Shown: positions 22,937 through 34,396 of the stretch, piece by piece
Numbering within the stretch: position 1 is the first letter of the stretch
Layout of the letters: the number at the start of each line of letters is the position of its first letter
Assembly (NCBI GenBank): GCA_025093555.1
Contig: JAIWNF010000123.1
Location: forward strand, 1 to 48,802
Reading direction: 5' to 3'
Length of the DNA: 48,802 nt
From: Circinella umbellata
Taxonomy: Eukaryota; Mucoromycota; Mucoromycetes; Mucorales; Lichtheimiaceae
Program-made: the position numbers and the translations under genes
The notes under the pieces: generated by a model
Told to the model about the DNA's origin: nothing
What the model saw: the letters and a program-made list of their open reading frames with translations, nothing else
Database searches by the model: none

Positions 22937-23714
22937 ATGACAATGAGTACTAATACTTCGTTCAACAATTTGTTTTCTAATGAAGACATCTTTAATCAAT
23001 AGGAACAGGTTTCATTAACAAACCGCTTCAAGATTTCCGAAGATCTCAACTATCCCAAGCAAGATTTTGACAAGTTCAAGGAGGATACTGAAAAAAGGCT
23101 TGAACGCATTGAAAACACATTATTTGCTGCAACAAAACAAAGAGAGCAAATAATCACTTTGCTTCGAGGACTCTCAGATAAGATATAGTTTATATGACAA
23201 TGCAAAAACTTATAGCATTACATCAGCTTTCTTATTATTAACATAATATCTTTATTGTCATGTATAGGTCGCACACCCTAGCCCTCCCCCTCCATCATCC
23301 GATGTTGCTCCACCTTTACCAGAATCATTCCTGGAGCCAAAATCAAAGTCACCAAAGGCTATTTTACAAGCACTTACGGACATAGATGGTTCCACTGAGC
23401 AAGGTAAGCAAAGCTTGATAATGCTTCAATATATAATTGAACGCGTTATTAAGGACAAGAAAGCGGAAATCAGTGATGACATCAAGAATGTGCCTTGGTC
23501 AGCTCTGAATATCATTTACAAAGATCTGAGGGACTCGATCACCAGCGAGGTAGTCAAAGAAGTGAAAAAGGTACTGTCTCACTTTTCTTGTGATCTGAAT
23601 GGTAATGATTGGATCATCCAATATCTGTTATGCAAAAGATGGAATAACGTTGGAGCTAGTCAGAGGCGTCACAAAGGGAATGGAAGTAACAAACGACGTA
23701 AAATTAACTCATAA
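22937..23714 (+). pseudogene. Accessory gene of element C, right copy
   Basis: Exon 1 (22937-23182) encodes an 82-residue helical region (RFKISEDLN, then KFKEDTEKRLERIENTLF). The intron ends TATAG at 23267, and exon 2 (23268-23714) continues in frame with a proline-rich hinge (HPSPPPPSSDVAPPLPESF) and a C-terminal block with GNDWIIQYLLCKRWNNV and a basic tail (NKRRK). TAG follows FNQ in exon 1 where the left copy has CAG. The intron donor reads AT instead of GT, so it is probably unspliceable. Same architecture as the accessory genes of A and B; no family name recognised. Confidence 0.6.
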
Positions 23715-24139
23715 GTAAATGCTTTTTTAGTACTATTGTCAGACTCAACCATAGCATATTCTGTAGTAATATAAAAAATGGAATTACTAACTTTTTTTTT
23801 CGCTTACTCTAGTGACTCTATCTCTGACTAACAAGGTAAATATCCTTTACTGAGTATAGCTATGTCAATATTCGATATTAATAAACATAACGTTACATCT
23901 AGTAATACAATTATAAAATATTTAATAGTACTCATTTTTATTATGGATGTTTTTAGATATATTTTTGTAGATAGTTAGATGTTTTATTTTTGTCATTACC
24001 TAGTAGTTTTTGTATGTTCCATAGTTGTCTCTGTTCAACTATTTTAATAAAATTACCCAGTATTATATATTCATTCATTCAAAAGAATAAGCCACCAATA
24101 AGCTCCTATGAGGCTCCATTTATAACTCGTCTCATTTAG

Positions 24140-24396
24140 TTACCAATAATGATTTGGTATGATACAATCATTTATACAAGTTTTTTGAATGAATAATACA
24201 ACTTTGATTAGAACAGCAACAGTTTGTCAGGTTTATAGTTTTAAAAAAATGGTGTCACACTGGATTGAATGAGCGCTTTGTACCACACAGGGTTTGGCCT
24301 CTTTTGGCCGCATTTGGCCGCATTTGGCCACAAGCGAATAGTATGGCTAAATTTGGCCAAATGCAGCCAGATGCGGCTAAATCTTTTTTTATGGTG
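24140..24396. repeat. TTTGGCC subterminal hairpin repeat block
   Basis: Tandem CGCATTTGGCC units and their inverted partners form a hairpin. The block matches 2319-2555 in inverted orientation, and a shorter version is at 22700-22738. It is the end region of element C, with copies scattered elsewhere. Confidence 0.65.
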
Positions 24397-25243
24397 TATT
24401 ACATCACTAACACAACTACTACCACTATCAACTACTATCAATTACTACTAAACTTTATTAAATTATAGTAAAAACTAGAATTCTAATTAGACACAAAATT
24501 CTATATATAAATAGGTTCATAATATACTAATTATAGAATTATTAACTATAGATATAAATCTAGATATAAAAATTAATAAATTAAATGTATTAATAAAAAA
24601 TAAAAAAAAATACTTCTATTTTTATTTTTATATATAGAAATAAATCTGATTAATATATTAATATTTAGATATAAAACTAGATATATAAAACAACATAAAC
24701 CTGTAGTTGATAGTAGCACACACCTAAAGGTCCAAATGTTCAAATTTGGTAATTGTTTACTTCAAGCATTAATATTATTGGCTAAAGCTTATGGATTTGT
24801 TATTTTTTTGTTAGTTGGGGGTTGGATTTCAACAGGGAACCAAGTGAACTAGGGGGGTCCATTGAATATTTAGTTGATTTTCAAAAATCTCGTGTAACAA
24901 AGAATAAATTTACACAAAATTTTGCTAAGTCATTTACTGTCACAGCATATTCTAGAGACCATTTATCACATGCTATGCAGTGAATTTTTTGAAAAAATTC
25001 AAAAAATAAATTACAATTTGTTCTTTAGTTGATACTAATAGTAAAAAAGAATTAATAAATGGACAAAAAAGTTGATACAGTGATTGAATATAAAATATAT
25101 ATAAGGAGGAGAAGATAATTAAAGGTAAATAGGTATAAAAGAAAAAAAATGATGATAATAGAAAATGTACTAGTACTGTATAAAAATAAAGATGGGTGAT
25201 AATTAAATAGAGAAAATATTATGAAGGCTGTAAAGCATGATAA
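24397..25243. other. AT-rich spacer with one short protein-like stretch
   Basis: Mostly low-complexity A/T. An open stretch at about 24822-24981 reads like protein (LDFNREPSELGGSIEYLVDF), but it is only ~54 codons, without start or partner. I do not call a gene. Confidence 0.3.
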
Positions 25244-28200
25244 TTAATAAAAGTTGTTAGAGAGCATATACCATAAACTACCGAACTTGTTTATATTGAT
25301 AATGTTATATTCTTTATTTTCACAACAATGGGCCTGTAAATCGACTACTTCAATCAAAGTTACTTCATTTTTTTGACATTCGATTGTTTTAATAACGGAT
25401 GTACAGACTGGATTTCCGATTGAGTCTTTTTGAGTGTTACAATATAATGATAGTGAAAATTGTGACCCATAGGCATAAACATTCTGACTTGAATGATCGA
25501 GCACTAGATTATATATATTGAAACCAAACTTAATTTGATCCTCTAATGAGTTCCTGGTGACTGGATAAATCTTTACAATGTGAGCAAGTCTTAAACTATG
25601 TGAATAATGATCATAAAAAATCCAGTGGCCCCTACTTTCATATCTTTGGGGAATTGTTGTTATCAGTATACTCTCGATCATAACCAAGATACTGTTCTCA
25701 AAATTTGGATGGTTGTTCAAATAGTGTTGAATACCAGAACTAGGACTAACATGGAAATCACCATCTACCCATGCACCACCATCAATTACATGCTTAAACA
25801 TCATTTGTCGTCCAAACAGCTCTAGAACATCACGAGAAGGATTATGTCGATTCGTGTGGAAAATACGTTCACAGATGAACTTATTGAACTATTCACCTTT
25901 CTCTGATTCAGTATGAATTGCTGTTGCAAAGCGTTTTAAATCTTCTTTGAGGTGGTGGAGGTAATGTAGTTTGGGCGTGTTACTGATGATAGGCTGTTTT
26001 CAGGAATGTATTGTTGTGTTTTTAGGAAATACGTTTCCTATTATGTTGATATGTGCTGTAAAATCGTCTAGTTTTCTTTGTATGAGTTCACAATAAAAAT
26101 CAAAGTTTTGATAAATCTTTCCCATATACAACAATGAAACTAAATGGCCTTGAGCAATTAAGCAATTTTGCACAAGGACAAGCTTATGTTTCCAATCTTC
26201 TGTCTTTCTAATCCACTCATTGTGAAGAAGGTCGTTGAATATAACAGGTAATTGTTGTGCTATAATCTTAAAGTCACCCAACAAAAGAAGTACTTTTCAC
26301 CTGCAAACAATTCCCTAAGACACGACCAAAAGCTCTTGAATGACAACTTTGTAATTTCGCTTGAAGTTGATCTGTTTCACCTGTACCCAGATATTTTATT
26401 GTAGAAAATGCAAGATATTTAGTAGGACCAAGCATCATTGTATGTAAAATCTCGACTGGGTGCTCTTTGGTGCTATCAAATGCATCTAGTTGAAGTAGTA
26501 CTTCTCCTCCAGTCTTTTTATATCCGTGTGCATCAGCAGTTCTCGATGTTAATCCATCAGGGAAAGTCATTTCATGCTGTAATTCATGGTTTTCAATCAA
26601 TGCTCAAATGTCATCAAGATTTCAGAGAGGGGACCCATGATGGTTGATATAGATAGAATCCATAGATAAAAGAGGCTTTGGGTGGTAACATTTATGGCAG
26701 TTTAAGTATGTACTACCACCTTTATGGCAAGCAATTTGTGCATGTTCCATGTTGTCAGCTGTGATAAAGTTGAGTAGAGCAATGACCAGCATGCTCTCTT
26801 AGTACTCAGCATCATACATTACTACTCCATTTTCTAATTCACATAAGTCATCTACAATATTTTCAAGCATTGGTACAGCTGACAGGTGATTATAAAGACA
26901 AACAAGAAAAGTGTTTTCATGTTTGTTTCAATCCTCCAAAGGCAATCCGGCAGGCACCATGGACCAACTTTCAAATTTATCCCACTTTTTGGATCGGTTA
27001 CTACTAGTGTCATCTGTAAAAAAATTAAGAGGTACAACACGAACATGATTCTAGCCAGTACTATTTGATCCAAACGCTTGATAACGTGCTTCAAAAATGC
27101 TATGTTTGTCAAGTATATATGGCTCTGGTTGATATATCAAATTGCCATAGAAATCATGCCAACCATGATGATGTTCCCATTGTTGATAAATATCATTATG
27201 CTCAGCAAGGACATATGAGTTAAGTGAGATAGATGTATATACTAGTTCACTATCAGTATTATTGCATAGCAAAATAATTGTATCACCCAATCCCGAAAGA
27301 GATGCATACTCAGTAACCCATGCATCTACTATTATGAATTTATGATATTATCTTTAGCGTGGAACTTGATGATTTTTATAAAAGAAGGCAGTACATCTGG
27401 ATTACAAGGAACAACAAAGTCTCCTACCCAAAGATTAGAAGGACCCAGAGTCTTGACCATTGGATGTTGAAATAATAGATTAGTTTTCCATTTATCACCT
27501 GGTGTCAATGAAATACACTGATCATATGTATAGTCAGGTAATGTGCTAAGACATGATGACATTTTTGGGTTTGCAATTAGATGTTTTAATAGTTCAAATG
27601 GCTTATACATATATAGTTTGACATGTTCTTCAACTCTTTCAGATTGCCCATCAACATTTCTTCTGTTAGACACTATGGTCTTAGCAACCGTGGTCATTTG
27701 TATTTTTGGCTTATAGGTTTCACCATGCCACATGGCCCAATACTTCATTGGTATATGAATGTCAGGTTCATCTCGTACAATCTCTATAACATTGGCAACC
27801 AGCTCTAATGTGCGTAGTCTCATAGTCAATGACAAAAGATGGTCATCTGCATTAAAGAAAGCACACAAAATAAAATTAAGTTTGCTATGGTAAGGGTAAT
27901 TAGGGTTATCAGCCCTTTGTCTATCACCAGTGAAATCGAGAACAGTGGAGTATGTAGCTGCTGTATCTTCTGGTATTCGTTTGTCTTCGTTATCAAGTTG
28001 ACTCACTTCTAATTCATCAATGTCATTCTACATAATACTTTTTTGATTAGTATTAAACATTTTTAGTAATAGATAACATACATATTAATGAAGACTTACA
28101 GCTACAACATTATTGGGCGGAATGTTTAGCTCATCATCAACTAATTCATCTCTTGAATCTGATGTCTCATCGGAATCAAAATTATATGCTTCAGCAGCCT

Positions 28201-28489
28201 CAAAAGAATTATCATGTTGATTTGAATCATTAGGAATAGAAGATATTTGTTGAGAGGGTCCTGCTGGTGAAGCTTGTCTTTGATTTTGTCTCAGTTGGTT
28301 ATTATGAGCACCACTCAATAGATGTTATCTAATGTTCTAGCGATGATTAAACCATAACCTACAAGTACACTGTGCCTGATTAATTTGGCGAGGTTGCACT
28401 CTACGAGATTGCAGTTGTGGTCTTTGTGAATGGTTTTGTGCATTGACATGAAAAGTTGGTACAGTAGGTCTGGATAAATTATAAAACAT
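25244..28489 (-). pseudogene. Transposase-like protein E, distantly Tnp2-related, inactivated
   Basis: Exon 1 (28489-28100) has a C-x-C motif (QCTCRLWFNHR) and an acidic Ser/Asp-rich part. A GT-AG intron leads in phase to exon 2 at 28027. The main body carries TDDTSSNRSKKWDKFESWSM followed by AGLPLED, a C-x2-C pair (NCHKC), HPVEILHTMMLGPTKYLAF and a late TNRHNPSRDVLEL-FGRQ block. I know this series from uncharacterised transposase-like proteins of fungi, laid out as in Tnp2 (catalytic Asp block, C-x2-C, 'H-x-x-LG-x-x-K'). At least nine in-frame stops (for example TAG 28337-28339 and TAA 28325-28327) and frameshifts near 27340 and 26282 inactivate it. The element's ends were not found. Confidence 0.55.
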
Positions 28490-28584
28490 GTGACATATTT
28501 TAAAATCTTGGAAAGAAAATTTAATAAAAAATTATATCTTTTATTTTTAGTTTAAAATTGAATTTTATATATTAATAAAATAAA

Positions 28585-29716
28585 ATGACAAAAAGGGAGC
28601 ATATAAAGACTTCACCTGTTGAAAGAAAAAAAAAGAGAAGTAATAATTATTTATTTTATAAAAAAGATCATATTCGTGTATTAAATATAGATGATAATAA
28701 CAAAAATATAAAAATCGATGATAAGAATAATGAATTAATAAAAATATAAAAACTAAGAATAAAAATAAAGATAATAATATTTCTATTGATTATACTGATA
28801 AAAATCATAATGATATAATAAATAAAATACTGTATTTGAAAATCATAATATAACAAGTATTCCTAAATTAAAATTTGCATTAAATTATTATAATAAAATA
28901 TTTATTGATGAAAATAAAAACATTAAATATTTTAATAAACAAGATCATTTATTATTGGATTATATTATGTTAGAAAATAAAATAAAATGTATAAAAATAA
29001 AGAATATTAAAAAGAAATATAATGATCATATAAATAAAATAAAAAATATTGATGAAAAACTAAAAGAATTAGAAAATGAATTTAATATTTATTATAATAA
29101 TAACCTAACTTTATGTAAAGAAATATCATGTAAAACAAAAGTTGGAAATGATATTTCTTATTGTACAAAACATATGCCAAAAGTTTGTGAAAAATGTAAT
29201 CATATATGTAATATAAATGATAAAACTGATAGACTTCATTATAATAAAAAATATAATACATTTAATTTCTGTAAAACTTGTTCCCATGAAATTTATTTTG
29301 ATGATTATTGTAAAAATTATTAATAGGAAGGTATATTTTATATTATTGACGAAAATGATAAATTTTATAAAACAAAAAAAGCATTAAGTAATAGATTTTA
29401 TTTAAGTATGAAAAAAGATAACGAACTTTATGATAATATAGAAAATATAAATGAATTACAAGAGAAAGAAATTTTAGAATTTGCAGGTTATAAAGTGGAA
29501 GATTATAATGATTTTACAAAATATAAATTATATACTAGAATAAAAAGAAGTACAGAATTATTAAAAGAATTTGATAATTATCTTTTAAATATTAAAATAA
29601 AAAGTTCTTTTTATACATATATAAGTAATATACAATTTAATTCTTTTAAAACTTTTTTATATAATATATTAAATATTGACGAATATGACAATATTTTAAG
29701 AATGGCAACATTATAA
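28585..29716 (+). pseudogene. Very AT-rich, Lys/Asn-rich gene K with a cysteine cluster
   Basis: It starts 95 bp from, and divergent to, gene E. The protein begins MTKREHIKTSPVERKKKRSN. After two apparent frameshifts in low-complexity A/T (near 28748 and 28835) it runs as one frame from about 28840 to 29716, broken only by adjacent TAA-TAG at 29321-29326. The middle has a coiled coil and a cysteine cluster (CKEISCKTKVGNDISYCTKH, then C-x2-C, then FCKTCSHEIYFDDYC) that looks zinc-binding. The C-terminus ends FLYNILNIDEYDNILRMATL. Codons are almost all A/T and the A+T content is clearly above that of other genes here. Family not recognised; a foreign or element-borne origin is possible. Confidence 0.45.
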
Positions 29717-29800
29717 AAATATTGTATAACATTTCTTACCTTAATTGGACCTCTTGCTTAAATATTATTTAATGAGCCTGTATTCTATATATTGATCTAA

Positions 29801-29863
29801 AATTCTTATATAAAATATTAGATATTGATGAATTTAATAATATTTTAAGAATGTCATTATTAT
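29801..29863 (+). repeat. Second, diverged copy of the 3' end of gene K
   Basis: It encodes FLYKILDIDEFNNILRMSLL and a stop, closely matching the last 20 codons of gene K about 140 bp upstream. It is a partial tandem duplication or the end of a second, deleted copy. Confidence 0.6.
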
Positions 29864-30425
29864 AAATATAATATATAATAAAGAAATAAAAAAATCTTCT
29901 ATTAAAGTAAATACATAATATATTATTTTTATGTTTAACGTAATTGTACCATATATGTCGCATATAATATAATCAATCCGTAGGTCTTAACATATTTAGA
30001 AAGAATAAAGTGATGGAGAAAATAATACAGGTTGTGAAGCAAATTAAAAGAAAATTAGTAGCCTTATATATAGGATGCAGCTCTTATAAATTGAAATTTA
30101 ACTTGAGCAATTTTATTTTTGCTTCTTTTCTCCTTTTTCTCCACTTTTCTCTTTTATAGATTTTCCGCTCTTATTTGAATACAGTATCTTGGGTAACTAT
30201 TAAAACTTTTTCGTATATTATTGAGCAATAATTTATACATCTGTACTATTAGGTATACTTACTACAGAATATTTCAGTTTTTTAGTTTCCTAACAAGCTT
30301 CTATAATTTCCAAGTGACTGAAAAGTAAGTGTTTAAAGCATATTGTTTAACATAGTATGATACTGCAATAATGGATACTAATAATATAAATTTGTATTAT
30401 AGAATGTTTTTTCATTTAACAAATA
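29864..30425. other. AT-rich spacer
   Basis: No gene, repeat end or RNA recognised. Confidence 0.4.
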
Positions 30426-30433
30426 GATATAAT

Positions 30434-31473
30434 TAGGGATCTTAGTACAATCCGGATTTATAAACCGATTCGTTTTTCATACGGATTGGATCGGATTCGG
30501 ATTGTGTCTCAACGGATTCGGATCGGATTCGGATCGTAATTCTACAATCCGGATTGTAAACGGATTGAGATCTATGGATCCGTCGGATTTTTCTGATCCA
30601 TCATTATAATTATAGAGTAATGGATCAAAGTTTTAACAATGCTGTGGTAAGGTATATATATATATTCAAATAAAGAAGAGAGTAAGTTTTTGTATACTAT
30701 TATATACTTGAATAGAGCAGTTGAAAAGAAAAGTAGTAATGGCTTTAATATAGAAAAGAAATATCTGAAAAGAAAAAAACAAAAATTGAAGATTAAAAAA
30801 GAGAGATTAATGAACTTAATTATTATTTTTATTAATCTAGTAATGATAAAGAGAATTATGAACTTTTATTTGGTTGTAAAACAGAAAAGGTAATTTATAC
30901 CTCTTTTTTTTTCAGCACACTACTCGCCCCCACAAAAAAAAAATCCACGTCACGTTATATTTCTACCACCACCATAACTTTTTTTTTCACTATAAACTTT
31001 TTTATCACTATAACTTTTTTTTTACTACTATAACTTTCCCACTATAATTTTTTTTCAACTATAACTTTCTTTTCCATTGTAACTTCTTTTTTCCCATATT
31101 ATAACTTTTTATTACTACAATTTTTTTTTTACTACAATTCTTTTTTTATTATAACTTATTTATTTCCTATTATGTTTTTCAAACCAAAATAATAAAATCA
31201 TCTAAAAACAATGCACCTCTGTTACCAATGTTTTACTTTTCTTAAACGATCTCAAACGACTACTATACACAATCTTGTAAAATACCTTCTCTCATGAAAA
31301 AATACTGTGACATCTACTATATAGTCTAAATTTTCATCTAATTGATTCTTTTGCATTACGGATTACGGATTCAATCTGGATTTTCACGAAACGGATTCGG
31401 ATTGCAGTTCTCTAATCCGTGGACAATCCGGATTTCTGAAAATCCGATCCGGATCGGTCTACTAAGAACCCTA
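30434..31473. mobile_element. 1.04-kb hAT-like non-autonomous element
   Basis: Ends TAGGGATCTTAGTA and (inverted) TAGGGTTCTTAGTA are flanked by an exact 8-bp duplication GATATAAT (30426-30433 and 31474-31481), which points to the hAT superfamily. Within 120 bp of each end there are many CGGATTCGGAT/ATCCGGAT repeats in both orientations, typical of transposase-binding subterminal sites. The interior has no recognisable transposase; a Lys-rich 67-codon frame at 30690-30893 is not persuasive. Confidence 0.75.
30962..31165 (+). repeat. Degenerate tandem repeat, unit about 15-25 bp
   Basis: Roughly ten imperfect copies of an ACTATAACTTTTTTTT-type unit lie inside the hAT-like element. Pyrimidine runs vary in length. 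No coding meaning. Confidence 0.65.
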
Positions 31474-31481
31474 GATATAAT

Positions 31482-32264
31482 GGTAAGTTTTAAGAGCTCA
31501 AAAGTATTACTTATAGTATCTTTATAGGGTATGCAAGTTTTGAAGAGATATAAAATGGTAGTATGTATATAATGGTAGCTAATAAATACATATGTCTCTA
31601 TCTTCGTGAACTTTTATGTTTACCATTTTATTTGTAGATTCAATGTTAATATAGAATTTTTACAAATTATGATAATAGCTCTAGTGAAACAGACGTGTTG
31701 ATAAATTATTATTTTCAATAAAAAATTATTTTTAAGTGTTGCTCTATCCATCTAAAACTTTTTTTTGATTTTTCTGGTTTTTCTAGTTTTTTTTTTTGTT
31801 TCATGTTATTTTATTCACCCCCAAAAAGAATTGGTTCCCATCACAAAAAGAATGCAAACTGCACGAAAATACTATGCTCAATAAGGCAATTGTTTATGGT
31901 GCCTGTGTTTATATAAACAGATCCCAATTTGAACATTTAGAACATTGGGTGTGTAGTAGTTGTATTAGTGATGTAATTTGATATGATTAAAAATTAAAAA
32001 TGCTAAATATAAAATTTTTATTTTTCTATAATTAATTATAAATTGAGAATTTATTTTTATCTCTTTGAAATATTAATTAAAATTGTTGATTTTTATCAAC
32101 ATTTTTATTTTTATATTTCTTGGCATCTAAAAAATTATAAAATTTGTAAAATTTATAAATTTTTTATAAGCACTAAATTAATGATTAACCCTCTTATAGA
32201 AAAGGAATACCTTTTCTATAAATATTACTACAAATAATAATAAATATTTATAATATTTATCTAG
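31482..32264. other. AT-rich spacer with a dispersed repeat
   Basis: Contains the inverted partner (32085-32185) of the repeat at 22574. A 61-codon frame at 31796-31981 is not convincing. Otherwise nothing supported. Confidence 0.4.
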
Positions 32265-33662
32265 GAGATTAAATAATAATAGTAAATAATTTCAGAAACT
32301 ATAAAATTTTTGTAATCCTTAGATTATTAAAAATTAACATGTTTACTTATATTTATTTAGATATATAAAAACTAAAGACATTAATTTTTATTTTCTGCTA
32401 TAATAGGGTGTCTCAAACATCCAAATTTTTGCAAATATTGAAAATCAGCAGATTTTCAATATTTGTAAGGAGCGATTTTGATTGGTCGGTGTACGAATAT
32501 TCGTACTTTTCAAAAATCGGTGTAAAAAGCATGAATTTCATGAATATTCGTATAAAAAAATATTTCTTTTTAGGTATAAAGATATTCTATGTTTAAAACT
32601 ATATTGTTATGAGTCTATATAGCTATTCATGGATTTATATATATAAAAATACATTAGATGATTATTTTTTATTAAAATGTACATTTTTTTACTATCATTT
32701 TTTTTAACAAAATCTCATCTTACAGCGAGAGGGTCTCAAAGTTCTTCCAAGCGATTTCTTCTCTGATTGGCTACTTTCAGAATCCGCTGCGAATATCTGT
32801 TTGTGAATATTTGCACAAATTTTGATGTTTGAGACACCCTAATAGAACATAACACCAACTATAAAAGAAAACAAATTCTTTATTTCCTTTTCCATCTGGT
32901 ACAAATATCTTTAGATATTTGTGAAAAGAGAGAGAATCCTTTCTTTTTTAAAATATTCCATCAATATTTTATTTTCTTTGTTATTAATTATATATTTAAA
33001 AAACATTTATTTGTTATACAAATTATGTTTTAAAATATCAATATAAGATTGAAAATAATTAAAAATAATTAAAAAAAATTTTATTTTTAATCTTTCTTAT
33101 AGAATTTATTTTTTTAATTTACTAATTATATCACATGTTAAAAATGATTACATAATCATATTTTAATTAACATGTGAAAATTATAATTTAATAAAAAATA
33201 TAATTCTTAAAATATTTGTTATATTAAAAAATAAATATTAATAAGAATCACCCTAAAGGGTTAAAAGCTTGTAGTAGTGAGCTGATTCTATCAGTAAATT
33301 TTTATTTTTATATATTTTTATTTCTGAAAAACATTAAAATCAATTGATTTTAAATGCTTTTTATATATATAATTAATAACAAAGAAAATAAAATATTGAT
33401 GGAATATTTTAAAAAAGAAAGGATTCTCTTTCTTTTTACAAATATCTAAAGATATTTGTACCAGACAGAAAAGGAAATAAAGAATTTGTTTTCTTTTATA
33501 GTTGGTGTTGGTGTTGTGTGCTGCTATGGCAGAAAATAAAAATTAATTTCTTTAGTTTTTATATATCTAAATAAATATAAATAAACATGTTAATTTTTAA
33601 TAATCTAAGGATTACAAAAATTTTATAGTTTACAAAAATATTTACTATTATTATTTAATCTC
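32265..33662. mobile_element. Long palindromic element (foldback-like) with a nested MITE
   Basis: The outer ends GAGATTAAATAATAATAG (32265) and its complement (ending 33662) continue as inverted arms of about 290 bp: left 32265-32405 plus 32845-32990, right 33375-33662. The left arm is split by the MITE at 32406-32839. A central ~370-bp AT-rich loop separates the arms. No reading frame is evident. No target duplication was found at the edges. Confidence 0.65.
32406..32839. mobile_element. 434-bp MITE, copy 2
   Basis: The same length as copy 1 (8684-9117), inverted, and almost identical. It is flanked by TAATA at 32401-32405 and 32840-32844. The other arm of the palindrome (around 33520) serves as the empty site and aligns base for base when one TAATA and the element are removed, confirming the boundaries. 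Confidence 0.85.
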
Positions 33663-34396
33663 ATTTTTAGACAATTTTGTACAACATCGTGCCAAGCCCA
33701 AGGAAATTTTCATTGATGTACAATATCAAGGAAATAGAATGATTGATTTAGATCCAGATATTTGTGACTATGCAGTTGTACTAAAAAATGAAGACAGTAC
33801 AATAGCTAGACAAGCAAATAATCCAAATGAAGAGGCAAAACTGATATATGATTGGTGGTTGTTATTACATTCTAGGGATGGATATTTTGCATGCTTTAAA
33901 AGAATAGTGCAAGAATTAGGGTTAAACTTATGAGATTATATTCAAGAAGTCAATCAACCATTGGCTCAACAGTTCAGTTGGGGAAATATTATTAATCGAT
34001 TTTGAACCATATCATGCCCTGTTCTAAATACAAACTATATGTGTTTAATTTCACAATGATAGTTTGGCTTGAGAAGAACATGAACACACTGCTATGGCTA
34101 TTAAGTTTCTCTTTGAGTACGTAACACAGATATTTCTACCTTTGTCAATAATGACGCTCAATTGGTAAACACAACTGAATTTGAGCATATTATTTGAAAT
34201 ATGTATCTACAAGAAGCTAATCTATAGATGCAATTGACAAGAATATCTAAAAGTACCGAATAAGCTATTGGGTTCATACTATGTATAGAAAGAGTGGGAT
34301 CTACAGTGAACCCTCAAACCAGCACTAATGGACCTTCAGACGCACAAGACAATATACATTTATATTTTATTCAATATACTGTATCAGCACTTTCAG
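33663..34396 (+). pseudogene. Unrecognised decayed gene F
   Basis: Protein-like sequence starts at the edge of the palindrome: KPKEIFIDVQYQGNRMIDLD, then PDICDYAVVLKNEDSTIA and LHSRDGYFACFKRIVQEL. It goes on past TGA stops into QPLAQQFSWGNIINRF, then shifts frame to EEHEHTAMAIKFLFEYVT and again to FVNNDAQLVNTTEFEHII and NMYLQEAN. About six stops and two frameshifts. The 5' part is missing, perhaps displaced by the palindromic insertion. I do not know the family; its setting suggests a transposon-encoded or expanded fungal protein. Confidence 0.4.

Larger units (their letters stand above)
22682..24396. mobile_element. Element C, right copy: 1.7-kb CACTA-like element carrying only the accessory gene
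   Basis: The left end CACTATAAAAAAAATTC and the right end, read inward, CACCATAAAAAAAGATT are followed by TTTGGCC-containing subterminal repeats on both sides. No transposase fits between them, so the element would depend on one made elsewhere. The flanking triplets (ATA left, TAT right) do not form a clean 3-bp duplication. The left copy at 8602-11160 is inverted. Confidence 0.6.

Noticed and set aside
22700..24390. TTTGGCC repeats as a CRISPR-like array
   Set aside because: The units are adjacent, lack unique spacers, form hairpins at transposon ends, and the genome is eukaryotic.
28585..29716. Giant-virus origin of gene K
   Set aside because: AT-rich composition and Lys/Asn content are suggestive only; no hallmark viral domain could be recognised.
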